Positions 8,318 through 17,710 of a stretch of DNA of 64,000 bases are shown here, in pieces; the first letter of the stretch is position 1; each line of letters begins with the position of its first letter. Source of the stretch: Afipia sp. OHSU_II-C1 (GTDB lineage: Bacteria > Pseudomonadota > Alphaproteobacteria > Rhizobiales > Xanthobacteraceae). Below the pieces are notes generated by a model. That model had not been told where the DNA came from and made no database searches. It saw only the letters and a program-made list of their open reading frames with translations. The stretch is taken from positions 51,425 through 115,424 of the forward strand of contig NZ_APJI01000026.1 of assembly GCF_000497575.1 (NCBI RefSeq). The letters are read 5' to 3'. Both the position numbers and the translations under genes were made by a program.

Positions 8318-9115
8318 CTACTTTCCGCGGAATACCGCGGCGCGGCGCTCGACGAAGGATTGGATACCTTCCTTGAAGTCTTCGCTGTTGAACACGCGAT
8401 CCCTGATCTTGGGAATGTAGTCGATTGCGGACCGCTCGCCGCTCTCGATGAACTTCAGTGCGGCTTCCTTTGTGACCTGAATTCCGATCGGCGCATTTTT
8501 TGCGATCGTCTGCGCAATCTCCATTGCGCGCTGGATCTGCTGGCCAGGGCTCACGACCTCCTGGACCAGACCGATCTTGTAGGCTCGCTCCGCCGAAAAT
8601 TCATCGCAAAGGAAGAGATGATACATTGCGTCGCCCCAACCAGCGCGCGTCAAAAAGCGAAAATGCGCGCCGCCCAGCGGAGCGATGCCGCGCTTGGATT
8701 CCATCTGACAAAAACGGCTGTCACTGGCCGCGATAACGATATCGCCCGCAAGCATCATTTCAATGCCGATCGTGAAACAGATGCCTTGAACCGCCGTCAC
8801 AACCGGCTTTCGGCAACGCTTTTGAAGCGCGAACGTGTCAACATTGCCTTCCTTTAGCTTGAGCGCGTCCTTGTCCGCTGTCGGACCGAAGAACTTCGGC
8901 ATATCAAGACCGGCAGTGAAGTCGCTCCCCTCTGCACAGACCACACCGACCCAGTAATCGTCAGTATTATGCAGAAGGGTAAGCGCATCGGACATCTGAT
9001 TCATCATCTGCGGGCTGAAGGAATTCTTTTTGGCCGCGTTGTCGATAATGATCTTCAGTACATGACCGTGCACCTCGGTTCGAACCTGCCCCACGGCAGC
9101 TTTTGTCTCACTCAC
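8318..9115 (-). CDS. Enoyl-CoA hydratase/isomerase (crotonase family)
   Basis: 265 residues of the crotonase fold. The N-terminal oxyanion-hole region reads SDFTAGLDMPKFFG and the second one reads VQGICFTIGIEMMLAGDIVIA. The active-site loop is ESKRGIAPLGGAHFR. The C-terminus FVERRAAVFRGK is typical of the family. It hydrates or isomerises a CoA-activated enoyl chain. First gene of a minus-strand pair with the SDR. Its promoter region contains the TATTCA-N4-TGAATG site and is shared with the divergent ABC substrate-binding protein. Confidence 0.9.
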   Translation of the reverse strand: MSETKAAVGQVRTEVHGHVLKIIIDNAAKKNSFSPQMMNQMSDALTLLHNTDDYWVGVVCAEGSDFTAGLDMPKFFGPTADKDALKLKEGNVDTFALQKRCRKPVVTAVQGICFTIGIEMMLAGDIVIAASDSRFCQMESKRGIAPLGGAHFRFLTRAGWGDAMYHLFLCDEFSAERAYKIGLVQEVVSPGQQIQRAMEIAQTIAKNAPIGIQVTKEAALKFIESGERSAIDYIPKIRDRVFNSEDFKEGIQSFVERRAAVFRGK

Positions 9116-9342
9116 GTTGTTTCCTCCTGAATTGTCTTGATCAAGTCGCCCGACATTAAGATCGGCGGTCCATCATGAGAGACGGTGCGCTTTTCGGCTA
9201 AAGCTGGACCGGCGGGCATGAAATCGGATGGTTTTCCGAATACTCCATCCAGAGTTCCTGCATTATCCTTCGCCATCCGACCGGGCATCGGACGTTCTGG
9301 GTGTGATCAGAGCAGCCGATACTGCATCCAGCTACTAAAATT

Positions 9343-9370
9343 GTGAATAACCGCTATTCATCTATGAATG
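9343..9370. promoter_or_regulatory. Second GCTATTCA-N4-TGAATG operator
   Basis: Within the 403-base divergent gap 9116-9518, which holds no gene, lie TGAATA-N5-TATTCA (9344-9360) and, overlapping it, GCTATTCA-TCTA-TGAATG (9353-9370). The latter matches the site at 6830-6847 in every position outside the four-base centre. It sits about 150 bases from the binding-protein start and 230 from the crotonase start. Confidence 0.6.
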
Positions 9371-9518
9371 ATCGGAGATCGGCTTGCTTGCGCCTCACGG
9401 TTGAATAGCGCCAGTTCAAGATTTTCGTTGGGGCCGGCAAACACCCCCTGCTTAGGTTACGCGACTTTGCCAAAAGCCGAAAAAGGCGACGCAAGGTCGT
9501 AAGGCCTGGGAGGGCATC

Positions 9519-10748
9519 ATGAATTTCAAGACACTCACAAAAATCGCGCTTGGACTGATCGTAGCATATGGGCTCGCCACGAGCGATCCGGCATTCGCGC
9601 AGAAGCGGTACGATCCTGGAGCGAGCGATACCGAGATCAAAATCGGCAACACATCTCCGCATAGCGGTCCGGCGTCGGCCTATTCAGCCATCGCGAAGGC
9701 GCAAGCTGCCTACTTCAAGATGATCAACGACGGCGGCGGCATCAATGGCCGTACGATCACCTATATTTCTTATGATGATGGCTACAGTCCGCCAAAGACC
9801 GTCGAACAGGCCCGAAAGCTGATTGAGAGCGACGAGGTTCTGCTTTTGCTGAGCAACCTCGGCACGCCAGGCAACACTGCCATCCACAAGTACATGAACC
9901 AGAGGAAGGTGCCACAACTGTTCGTGACGAGCGGCGCGGACAAATGGGCTGACCCTGCAAACTATCCTTGGACCATGGCACTTCTGCCGAGTTATCGCGG
10001 CGAAGCGCGAATCTACGCGCAGTATATCCTCGCGACTTATCCGGACGCCAAAATCGGCGTGCTGTATCAGAACGACGACTTTGGAAAAGACTATCTGATT
10101 GGTCTAAAGGAAGCGCTCGGCGAAAAGGCCGGAAAGCTGATCGTCGCCGAAGTGCCCTTCGAAGTCTCGGCGCCCACCATCGATTCCCAGATCGTACAAA
10201 TCAAAGCTGCGAATCCGACGGTCTTCATCAATATCGGAACACCAAAGTTCGTCGCACAAAGCATCCGGAAGGTCGGCGAGCTTAACTGGAAGGTCGTTCA
10301 GATCATCCCGCAGGTCGCGACCACAATTGGAGGCGTCATCAAGCCTGCTGGCTTCGAGAATGCGCAGGGCGTGCTCAGTGCCTATTACCTGAAGGACGCT
10401 ACCGATCCGAAATGGAAGAGCGATCGCGGGATGATCGAGTGGAACGCGTTCATGGACAAGTATCTGCCGGACGCGGACCGGGCCGATAGCCTCTATGTCT
10501 ATGGGTACGCGGTCACGCAAATCATGGTGCAGGTGCTAAAGCAGTGCGGCGACGACCTGACCCGCGAAAACGTTATGAAACAGGCCGCCAATCTCGATAT
10601 GGACGTGAATATGCTTTTGCCGGGCATTCGCGTGAAGACGAGCGCGAACGACTACCGGCCGATCGAGCAGCTTCAGATGATTCGCTTTTCCAAGGATCAG
10701 TGGGAGCTGTTCGGCCCAATTCTCAGCAGCGAAAACAAACCTATGTAG
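9519..10748 (+). CDS. ABC transporter substrate-binding protein, branched-chain amino acid/LivJ type
   Basis: 409 residues, exported by a signal peptide ending in DPAFAQ. The Peripla_BP_6 pattern is clear: TEIKIGNTSPHSGPASAY at the mature N-terminus, MINDGGGINGRTITYISYDDGYSP near 75, and the hinge segment KIGVLYQNDDFGKDYL. In alphaproteobacteria this subfamily often delivers aromatic or fatty acids rather than amino acids. The downstream acyl-CoA synthetase (gap 84 bases) supports a carboxylate ligand. No permease or ATPase gene of the ABC system is in the window, so it must pair with components encoded elsewhere. Confidence 0.9.
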   Translation: MNFKTLTKIALGLIVAYGLATSDPAFAQKRYDPGASDTEIKIGNTSPHSGPASAYSAIAKAQAAYFKMINDGGGINGRTITYISYDDGYSPPKTVEQARKLIESDEVLLLLSNLGTPGNTAIHKYMNQRKVPQLFVTSGADKWADPANYPWTMALLPSYRGEARIYAQYILATYPDAKIGVLYQNDDFGKDYLIGLKEALGEKAGKLIVAEVPFEVSAPTIDSQIVQIKAANPTVFINIGTPKFVAQSIRKVGELNWKVVQIIPQVATTIGGVIKPAGFENAQGVLSAYYLKDATDPKWKSDRGMIEWNAFMDKYLPDADRADSLYVYGYAVTQIMVQVLKQCGDDLTRENVMKQAANLDMDVNMLLPGIRVKTSANDYRPIEQLQMIRFSKDQWELFGPILSSENKPM

Positions 10749-10832
10749 CTCCACCCGGACTAATCCGGCACTCGTTCATCGAATGCCGGGTTCTTTTTGA
10801 CTACAGGACAAGAACTAAAGGAGCTTCGCACC

Positions 10833-12455
10833 ATGTTAGGATTGATGCAGGATTGGCCGCTGTTGTGCCACCGTATCATCGATCACGCCGCGGACTGCCA
10901 TCCGACGCGAGAAGTCGTGACCCGATCGGTTGAAGGACCGATACACCGCACCAATTACCTGAACATCCGAACGCGCGCCCTGAAGGTTGCGCAGCGGCTG
11001 GATCGCGATGGCATCAGGCTCGGAGACCGCGTCGCGACGCTCGCCTGGAACACGTGGCGTCATCTCGAGGCTTGGTATGGGATCATGGGCATCGGCGCCA
11101 TCTGCCATACGATCAATCCGCGGCTGTTTCCTGAGCAGATTGCATGGATCGCCAATCACGCGCAGGACCGGGTTCTCCTGACCGATCTCACCTTCGTGCC
11201 GCTGCTGGAAAAAATCGCACCGCATCTTTCCTCGATCGAACGCTTTGTGATCCTGACCGATCGCGCACATATGCCGGCGACAAGCCTGCGCGGCGCAATC
11301 GCTTATGAGGACTGGATCGATAGCGTCGACGGCGATTTCGAATGGAAATCGTTCGACGAAAATACGGCGGCCGGGCTTTGCTACACATCCGGAACGACGG
11401 GAGATCCGAAGGGAGTACTCTACTCACATCGCTCCAACGTGCTGCATTCACTGATGGTTGCACAGGCCGACGTCATCGGCCTGAAGTCCGCCGATACTGT
11501 GTTGCCTGTTGTCCCGCTGTTTCACGCCAACAGTTGGGGACTGGCATTCCATGCTCCGATGACAGGCACCAAGCTGGTGTTTCCGGGCGCAAAAATGGAC
11601 GGAGCATCGATCTACGAACTCCTCCGCGATGAAAAGGTCACGCTGACTGCCGGTGTGCCGACCGTGTGGCTCATGCTTCAGCAACACATGGAAACCAACA
11701 ACCTGCGGCTGCCAGATCTCAAGCGTTTGACAATTGGAGGTGCGGCCCCGCCACCCACCATGATTGAGGCTTTTGAGCGCATGGGAATTCCGGCGAGTCA
11801 GGGCTGGGGCATGACCGAGATGGGCCCGATCGGCTCGATTGGGGCTCTCAAACCGCCATTCGACAATCTCTCAGGCCGGGACAAGATCGATCGACTTTCC
11901 AGCCAGGGCTTTCCGCCGTTCCTGGTCGAGATGAAGATCACGGACGACTTCGGCAAAAAGCTGCCACGGGATGGCAAGGCATTCGGGCGTTTGAAAGTGC
12001 GCGGGGCGGCCATCGCCAAAGCGTACTATCGGGTCACCGACGATATCCTTGATGATGAAGGCTTCTTCGATACTGGAGACGTCGCCACCCTCGACGCCCA
12101 CGCTTATATGCGGATCACCGATCGTTCAAAGGATGTCATCAAATCAGGCGGGGAATGGATCTCCTCGATCGATCTCGAAAATCTGGCCGCCGGTCACCCC
12201 GACGTGCTGGAGGCTGCAGTCATCGGCATTCGTCATCCCAAATGGGACGAGCGGCCCCTTCTCATCGTCCAGCTTAAACCGGACTCAAAGACGAAGGGTC
12301 CCGACATTCTCCGCTTCATGGAAGGCAAGATCGCGAAGTGGTGGATGCCAGATGATGTCGCCATCGTCGATGCGATTCCGCACACCGCAACCGGAAAAAT
12401 CAAGAAGACCGAACTGCGAGAGCAGTTTCAAAGTTATCGACTTACCGGCATTTAA
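10833..12455 (+). CDS. Medium/long-chain AMP-forming acyl-CoA synthetase
   Basis: 540 residues from the ATG at 10833, which has AAAGGAG 9 bases upstream; a longer frame from 10797 lacks such support. ANL motifs are present: LCYTSGTTGDPKGVLYSH, GWGMTEMGPIG, FFDTGDVATLDAHAYMRITD, DRSKDVIKSGGEW and the catalytic-lysine region TATGKIKKTELR. It belongs to the AlkK-like branch and is only distantly like the enzyme at 5161-6735. It forms the acyl-CoA that the following crotonase would use. It probably shares a transcript with the ABC binding protein and the crotonase. Confidence 0.9.
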   Translation: MLGLMQDWPLLCHRIIDHAADCHPTREVVTRSVEGPIHRTNYLNIRTRALKVAQRLDRDGIRLGDRVATLAWNTWRHLEAWYGIMGIGAICHTINPRLFPEQIAWIANHAQDRVLLTDLTFVPLLEKIAPHLSSIERFVILTDRAHMPATSLRGAIAYEDWIDSVDGDFEWKSFDENTAAGLCYTSGTTGDPKGVLYSHRSNVLHSLMVAQADVIGLKSADTVLPVVPLFHANSWGLAFHAPMTGTKLVFPGAKMDGASIYELLRDEKVTLTAGVPTVWLMLQQHMETNNLRLPDLKRLTIGGAAPPPTMIEAFERMGIPASQGWGMTEMGPIGSIGALKPPFDNLSGRDKIDRLSSQGFPPFLVEMKITDDFGKKLPRDGKAFGRLKVRGAAIAKAYYRVTDDILDDEGFFDTGDVATLDAHAYMRITDRSKDVIKSGGEWISSIDLENLAAGHPDVLEAAVIGIRHPKWDERPLLIVQLKPDSKTKGPDILRFMEGKIAKWWMPDDVAIVDAIPHTATGKIKKTELREQFQSYRLTGI

Positions 12456-12505
12456 CCCAGCGGCATGCACATCGAGATCAGTGGACTTATCAGCAGGAGA
12501 CGAAA

Positions 12506-13294
12506 ATGAGTTCTGTGCGTTTCGAAAGGCAGGCGAATATCGGCATCATCACAATCGACAATCCGCCGATCAACCTTGCCGATAACGCCCTTTTTTCGGC
12601 TTTCGAAGCAGTTCTCGATGAGGTTGAGGCGTCCGACGTCCGCGCACTCCTGGTCCAGGCGGCGGGCGATCACTTCGGCTGCGGCGTCAACGTGAAGACC
12701 ACCTTTGTCGGTGTCGACAGCAAGGGCGCCCGTCAGATGCTGAGCCAGGGGATTCCGATCTGCACAAGGCTGGAAGGTCTGAACATTCCGGTCGTCTGCG
12801 CCGTTCAGGGACTTTGCCTCGCGGCCGCGCTCGAAATCGCGTTGCGATGTGACGTCATCATCGCCGCTGATGATGCGAAATTTGCGCAGGTTGAACAACA
12901 CATCGGTGCTGCGACCTATCTTGGCGGCGCGTATCTTCTGGCCGAGCGCTGCGGTCCAGCCCGCGCGCGCGAGATCTGCTTTACCGGCGATTTTTATGAC
13001 GCCGCATCGTTCGAACGCTGGAACATCATCAACCGGGTTGTTCCTCGGGCCTCACTGCAAGCAGAAGCCATGGCATGGGCCAGAAACATGGCCAACGGGC
13101 CGACCAAAGCTCATGCAGCGACCAAGCGCCTGATGCGGGCGTTCCTGGACCACGGCGTGCGCGCCGCGGACGAATTGCTGCTCGATCTTGGCCCACCACT
13201 TTTCGACAGCGCGGACTTCAAGGCCGGTGTGCAAGCCGTGGTCGAGCACGGCTCCAAGGATTTTCGCGGCAAGGTTGCCTTCCGGGGAGCCTAG
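12506..13294 (+). CDS. Enoyl-CoA hydratase/isomerase family protein, divergent
   Basis: 262 residues with crotonase features: ITIDNPPINLADNALF at the N-terminus, VQAAGDHFGCGVNVKTTF at the first oxyanion loop, AVQGLCLAAALEIALRCDVI at the second, and FRGKVAFRG at the end. The usual GGxxRL stretch of the active-site loop is replaced by HIGAATYLGGAYLLAERCG, so the chemistry may differ from simple hydration. A GGAGA site is 7 bases before the ATG. It follows the acyl-CoA synthetase by 50 bases and probably shares its transcript. Confidence 0.85.
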   Translation: MSSVRFERQANIGIITIDNPPINLADNALFSAFEAVLDEVEASDVRALLVQAAGDHFGCGVNVKTTFVGVDSKGARQMLSQGIPICTRLEGLNIPVVCAVQGLCLAAALEIALRCDVIIAADDAKFAQVEQHIGAATYLGGAYLLAERCGPARAREICFTGDFYDAASFERWNIINRVVPRASLQAEAMAWARNMANGPTKAHAATKRLMRAFLDHGVRAADELLLDLGPPLFDSADFKAGVQAVVEHGSKDFRGKVAFRGA

Positions 13295-13432
13295 AGGACA
13301 ATCCGGATGAGCCGGATGTGCTTGCCGAGGGCATTGCATAGCTGCCGCGCCACCGTTTTGAATTGACGTTGTGGGATCCGCAATCACACAATTTTCAGCA
13401 GAAATCGCCAGCCAACCTTTCGCGAGGGCTTC

Positions 13433-14533
13433 ATGACGACCACAAACCCGATGTTCCGTCCTTTCCAGCACAAATCGCTTTCATTGCCGAACCGCGTTGT
13501 GATGGCGCCGATGACGCGATCCAAAAGCCCGGACGGGACGCCCGGTGAGGATGTCGTAGCCTACTATCGCCGCCGCGCGGAAGGTGGCGTCGGATTGATT
13601 ATCACCGAAGGCACGACTGTGGATCGCGCAGGTGCATCGAATGATCCGAATATCCCGAACTTCTACGCCCAGAAGAGCCTCGACGGCTGGCGCCGTGTGG
13701 TGAAAGAGGTGCATGCGGCCGGCGCAAAGATTGCACCGCAAATCTGGCATCAGGGCATGGTACGCAAGCCAGGCACCGGACCGCGCCCGGAAGGCAAATC
13801 CGACGGCCCATCCGGATTGTCAGGCTCTGGCAAGCAGGTCGCCGAGCCGATGACAGACGAGGATATCGCCGACACCGTCGAGGCTTTCGCGAAGGCGGCT
13901 GCAGCCGCCAAGGAAATCGGCTTTGATGCGGTCGAACTTCATGGCGCTCATGGCTATCTGGTGGACCAGTTCTTCTGGGAACAGTCTAACCGCCGCAGCG
14001 ACGATTACGGCGGAGATCTCGTCAAGCGCACCCGCTTCGCCGCCGACATCATCAAGGCAATCCGGCAGCGCGTGGGGCCGGAGTTCGTCATCATTCACCG
14101 GTTCTCCCAGTGGAAGCAGCAGGACTACAGCGCAAAGCTGGCGCATACACCGGATGAACTCGCGACGTTCCTTCAGCCACTGGTCGATGCCGGTGCCGAT
14201 ATATTTCATTGCTCGACGCGGCGGTTCTGGGAGCCAGAATTCGAGGGCTCCGATCTCAACCTCGCCGGCTGGAGCAAGAAGCTGACTGGCAAGCCGACGA
14301 TTACGGTGGGATCAGTAGGGCTGAAAGGCGGCGATTTCATTCAGTCCTACAAGGGCGAAAGCGCGGAAGTCGGCGACCTTGGCGAGCTTGAAGCACGGCT
14401 CGCGAGCAACGAGTTCGATCTGGTCGCGGTCGGTCGTGCGCTGATTACTGATCCGAACTGGACGGCCAAGGTGCGCGACAGGCGTTTTGCAGAACTTGCG
14501 CCTTTCTCGCCGAAGGCAATGGGAGCGCTTTGA
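13433..14533 (+). CDS. Old Yellow Enzyme family NADH:flavin oxidoreductase
   Basis: 366 residues, a single TIM barrel of the OYE family. Diagnostic pieces are SLPNRVVMAPMTRS (FMN contact), GLIITEGTTV, APQIWHQG, and the substrate pair His170/His173 in ELHGAHGYLVDQFFW followed by NRRSDDYGG. OYE proteins reduce activated C=C bonds with NAD(P)H. After two crotonases and CoA ligases it may saturate an unsaturated intermediate, such as a 2,4-dienoyl or enone. It lacks the C-terminal FeS/FAD domains of dienoyl-CoA reductase, so it is an alkene-reductase type. No terminator was seen after it. Confidence 0.9.
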   Translation: MTTTNPMFRPFQHKSLSLPNRVVMAPMTRSKSPDGTPGEDVVAYYRRRAEGGVGLIITEGTTVDRAGASNDPNIPNFYAQKSLDGWRRVVKEVHAAGAKIAPQIWHQGMVRKPGTGPRPEGKSDGPSGLSGSGKQVAEPMTDEDIADTVEAFAKAAAAAKEIGFDAVELHGAHGYLVDQFFWEQSNRRSDDYGGDLVKRTRFAADIIKAIRQRVGPEFVIIHRFSQWKQQDYSAKLAHTPDELATFLQPLVDAGADIFHCSTRRFWEPEFEGSDLNLAGWSKKLTGKPTITVGSVGLKGGDFIQSYKGESAEVGDLGELEARLASNEFDLVAVGRALITDPNWTAKVRDRRFAELAPFSPKAMGAL

Positions 14534-14804
14534 ACAGCGACTGCGTTCGTTACAGACGGAGAAAGGTGATCGCTCTCGCGCGGTCCTGAATCTCGTGCCG
14601 CGATATGGCGAGGGTCGGCCGAGGTCATCAGACCTTCACCACGATTCAGATATCGTGTGACATGGCCCGGCCCGGCGGGGGAGCGGCAACAGTCCCACGA
14701 GTGAAACAGTAATAACGCCATACAAACCGCCACGGGACCAACCCCGGAGAGTGGATTGTCATTTATCGACACGCCTTTGGTGATTGCTGTCAACCGGCGA
14801 CTGA

Positions 14805-15467
14805 GTGGCACACTATCGTAGCCGAAACGATTTTACGGTGCAGTGGGAGGAGCGCGAGGTGTCGCTATCGCATCTGACCGGCCTCGATTTCTACGTGTCC
14901 TACTTCACCGAAGGATCGGTCGGACACACTTTCGTAAGTTTCACCTTCGACAACGCGCCGCCGCTGAGCATCTCCATTGAAACACGGCCAGAGATTGGTG
15001 AGGGCTTTGCGCCAGTCGCCTCGCTATTCAAGAAATTCGAGTTGATCTATCTGGTGGGCAGTGAGCGCGACCTGGTCGGCGTACGCACCAACCATCGGCG
15101 GGAGCCGGTCTATCTCTATCGTCTCAACGCTTCGGCAGACGACGCCCGCCGGCTGCTGCTGATCTACCTGACGCGGATCAACGAGCTCGCCGACCGGCCG
15201 GAATTCTATAACCTGCTCACCAACAGTTGCACGATCAACATTATCCGCTACGCGAATGCCGCCGGACGAGCCGGCCGGATTGACATCCGCCATCTCCTTA
15301 ATGGTCTGATCGACAGCTACCTCTACCACTCGGGCCGGGTTGACACGACACTGCCGTTTGATGAACTCCGGCGGCGTTCCCTGATTAACGAGGCGGCGCG
15401 AGCCGCTGATGGCGCATCCGATTTCCCGGAACGCATCCGGGCATCGCTGCCCACAGTGCATCCCTGA
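14805..15467 (+). pseudogene. DUF4105 protein, N-terminally truncated
   Basis: 220 residues from a GTG with a stop codon three bases before it. The conserved DUF4105 core is intact: FYVSYFTEGSVGHTFVSFTF, IETRPEIGEGFAPV, ELIYLVGSERDLVGVRTNHR and NLLTNSCTINIIRY. In family members known to me this core is preceded by two or three membrane helices and a segment resembling RNCDYR. Here the similarity stops at HYRSRNDFTVQW, and no reading frame in 14534-14804 supplies the missing part. No ribosome site is visible. It is most likely a decaying remnant, although expression of the soluble core cannot be excluded. Confidence 0.6.
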
Positions 15468-15610
15468 GACACTCCGCCGCCGATTGCACCGAAGCTCGCG
15501 GACCGGAAGCGACAGGCACAGCACTGTTGCTAATGTCTGACGCCTTGCTAGTCTCGGACCCTGACGCGCTTGCGGCTCACTGCGAGACGGGCAGCGGCGG
15601 AGACACGCAT

Positions 15611-15718
15611 ATGAATAAAATTCTAGCGTTCATCTTGGTGGCTGGCGTCGCGTTCATTGCGGAGCTGACGCCACAACTGATATCGGGCACAACCGCGCAA
15701 AGCATCACCATCGCATGA
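15611..15718 (+). CDS. Possible 35-residue membrane peptide
   Basis: An ATG with GGCGGAG about 8 bases upstream opens a 35-codon frame. It encodes one hydrophobic segment (ILAFILVAGVAFIAEL) and ends TAQSITIA. Nothing similar is recognised. It could be a small membrane protein or the leftover signal sequence of a lost gene. The evidence is only the ribosome site and the helix. Confidence 0.3.
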   Translation: MNKILAFILVAGVAFIAELTPQLISGTTAQSITIA

Positions 15719-15872
15719 GCGCGTTACCACCTTCACAACGATCACCTGCTGTTTAAGTGCAGCGCGTGCATGGACGGTCGGACACAACGGCACGTCCTTC
15801 TCCGTGGGTCCGGCCGCCGCCCCATGAACAGACTATGGAGCACGTGAAAGGAATGTATTGCAGGAGGCGACA

Positions 15873-17228
15873 ATGAGAACAGCGCGCAAATTTGCCGTGA
15901 CTCTGCCAATACTTTCAGCCTTGGCACTCGGGGCGCCTACGCAGGCGGGCGCGCAAGACGGCGCGCCCGTGACAATTTTTGAAAACGTCCGGATTTTCGA
16001 CGGCAAGAGCGCGCAGTTATCCGCACCGTCGCATGTGGTGGTTCGCGGCAATCAGATCGAACGGATTTCCACTTCGCCCATTCCGGCTAATCGCAGCGCG
16101 ACCACCAAGATCATCATCGGGGGCGGCAGAACGCTGATGCCGGGCCTGATCGATGCCCATTGGCACGCGATGCTGGTACGGGCAACACCGGCACAGGCTT
16201 TCGGTGACGTCGGCTACAACAATCTTATGGCGGGTGACGAGGCGACCGACACCCTCATGCGCGGCTTCACCACCGTTCGTGACGTCGGCGGCCCAGCGTT
16301 CGGCCTCAAGCGCGCCATCGACGACGGCATCGTCAAGGGTCCGCGCATCTATCCGTCCGGCGCCATGATCACCGTCACCAGCGGACATGGCGATTTCCGT
16401 GAACTGATCGAACTGCCCCGCACCATCGGCGGCATGCTCAGCCGGATGGAGAAGCTCGGCGGTGCCATGGTCGCGGACAGCCCCGACGAGGTCCGCGTGC
16501 GCGCCCGCGAACAACTCATGCAAGGAGCCTCCCAGGTCAAACTGACGGCGGGCGGCGGGGTCTCCTCTCCCTTCAGCCCGATCGACGTGACCACCTTCAC
16601 CGGACCTGAACTGCGCGCCGCGGTTGAAGCGGCCGAGAATTGGGGCACCTATGTCGCCGCGCACGCCTTTACGCCAAATGCGATCCAGGGAGCCGTCGCG
16701 GCCGGCGTGAAGTGTATCGAGCACGCCACGCTGATGGACGAAGCAACCGCCAAATTGCTTGCCGAGAAGGGGATTTGGGTCAGCATGCAGCCGCTCCCCG
16801 AGGCCTTGAGGCTGGGCTTTCCGGTGGGTTCGGTCCAGCGCGCCAAGGCGGATGAGGTCTGGCCCGGCATCGCGCGGTCTTACGAACTGGCAAAGAAGTA
16901 CAAGCTCAAGACGGCGTGGGGTACCGACGTCCTGTTCTCCCGCGCGCTAGCGCAGCAGCAGGGAGCCATTCTGGCCTCGCTGACACGCTGGTACACGCCT
17001 GCCGAGACGTTGATCATGGCGACATCGACCAACGCCGAACTGCTGGCGCTGTCCGGCAAACGCAACCCCTACCCCGGCAAGCTCGGCGTAGTGGAGCAAG
17101 GCGCACTTGCCGACCTGCTGCTGGTCGACGGCAACCCGCTCGAAAATATCAACCTCGTCGCGGACCCGAAGAATTTTCCGGTCATCATGAAAGACGGCGT
17201 GATCTTCAAGGACGCGCTGCCCAGATAA
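15873..17228 (+). CDS. Secreted amidohydrolase (imidazolonepropionase/prolidase-like)
   Basis: 451 residues from the ATG at 15873, preceded by AGGAGG; the longer frame starts at a TTG. A signal peptide ends at QAGAQ, so the enzyme is periplasmic. Amidohydrolase_1 features: GGRTLMPGLIDAHWHAML carries the HxH metal site, TTVRDVGGPAFGLKRAID follows, then KLTAGGGVSSPF (the region of the metal-bridging residue), VAAHAFTPNAIQGAVAAGVKCIEH with the later histidines, and WGTDVLF with the catalytic Asp. Relatives hydrolyse Xaa-Pro or other amide bonds and related cyclic amides, and the substrate is uncertain. It stands alone, not obviously in an operon. Confidence 0.85.
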   Translation: MRTARKFAVTLPILSALALGAPTQAGAQDGAPVTIFENVRIFDGKSAQLSAPSHVVVRGNQIERISTSPIPANRSATTKIIIGGGRTLMPGLIDAHWHAMLVRATPAQAFGDVGYNNLMAGDEATDTLMRGFTTVRDVGGPAFGLKRAIDDGIVKGPRIYPSGAMITVTSGHGDFRELIELPRTIGGMLSRMEKLGGAMVADSPDEVRVRAREQLMQGASQVKLTAGGGVSSPFSPIDVTTFTGPELRAAVEAAENWGTYVAAHAFTPNAIQGAVAAGVKCIEHATLMDEATAKLLAEKGIWVSMQPLPEALRLGFPVGSVQRAKADEVWPGIARSYELAKKYKLKTAWGTDVLFSRALAQQQGAILASLTRWYTPAETLIMATSTNAELLALSGKRNPYPGKLGVVEQGALADLLLVDGNPLENINLVADPKNFPVIMKDGVIFKDALPR

Positions 17229-17293
17229 TTCGCCCGCGAGGCCCGCGCGATCCCGGCCATCAGAATCTGTATGCACCGGGCAGCACAACGCAG

Positions 17294-17395
17294 CCGCCGC
17301 GAGGTCCCACGGTGTCGTCGAATGGATCTGCAACGCCGCCCCGCGGCCCCACCGTCTCCCCAGCCGGCAATCCGCCGCGTGGACCGACCGTGGGC
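17294..17395 (+). repeat. Three repeats encoding PPRGPTV
   Basis: Downstream of the amidohydrolase an open frame encodes PPRGPTV three times, at 17294-17317, 17336-17359 and 17372-17395, ending in a Ser/Gly/Arg-rich tail (GGSGRSSSGRR) and a stop near 17428. No start codon or ribosome site belonging to it is visible, because upstream the frame lies inside the amidohydrolase. It may be the 3' remnant of a small secreted proline-rich protein. The remainder of 17229-17710 shows no convincing gene. Confidence 0.4.
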
Positions 17396-17617
17396 GGATC
17401 AGGCCGCAGTTCGTCGGGCCGGCGCTGAATCTTGCATTCAACTGACGCTCGTGCGCATTGCCGCTCCTGTTCATGAGCACGGAGCAAAGATTTCGGAGCA
17501 AGACCAAAATCTCGAAATGCACGAGGCCGGAACTCTGCGCCAGCACGAGCATCGCCAAGTCGCGACTGCGCGCCCGGTCACGCAGTGATTCGCCCATCTC
17601 TTGCGCACGACTCTAGA

Positions 17618-17656
17618 ACGGGAATTTTTAAACGGCTGGTCAGAGAATGTCGGCCG
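17618..17656. repeat. 39-base element, diverged copy at 24603-24641
   Basis: Begins ACGGGAATT and ends GAGAATGTCGGCCG. It matches 24603-24641 in 32 of 39 positions with no gaps. Both copies lie in non-coding sequence. Confidence 0.4.
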
Positions 17657-17710
17657 GGACCGCGCAGACCTTGGATGCGACAATACCGGACCTGCGCCAA
17701 ACAGTGGCTG

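Noticed and set aside
16947..17597. 216-codon minus-strand frame
   Set aside because: Mostly antisense to the secreted amidohydrolase and the PPRGPTV repeats; the N-terminal part shows no recognisable family.
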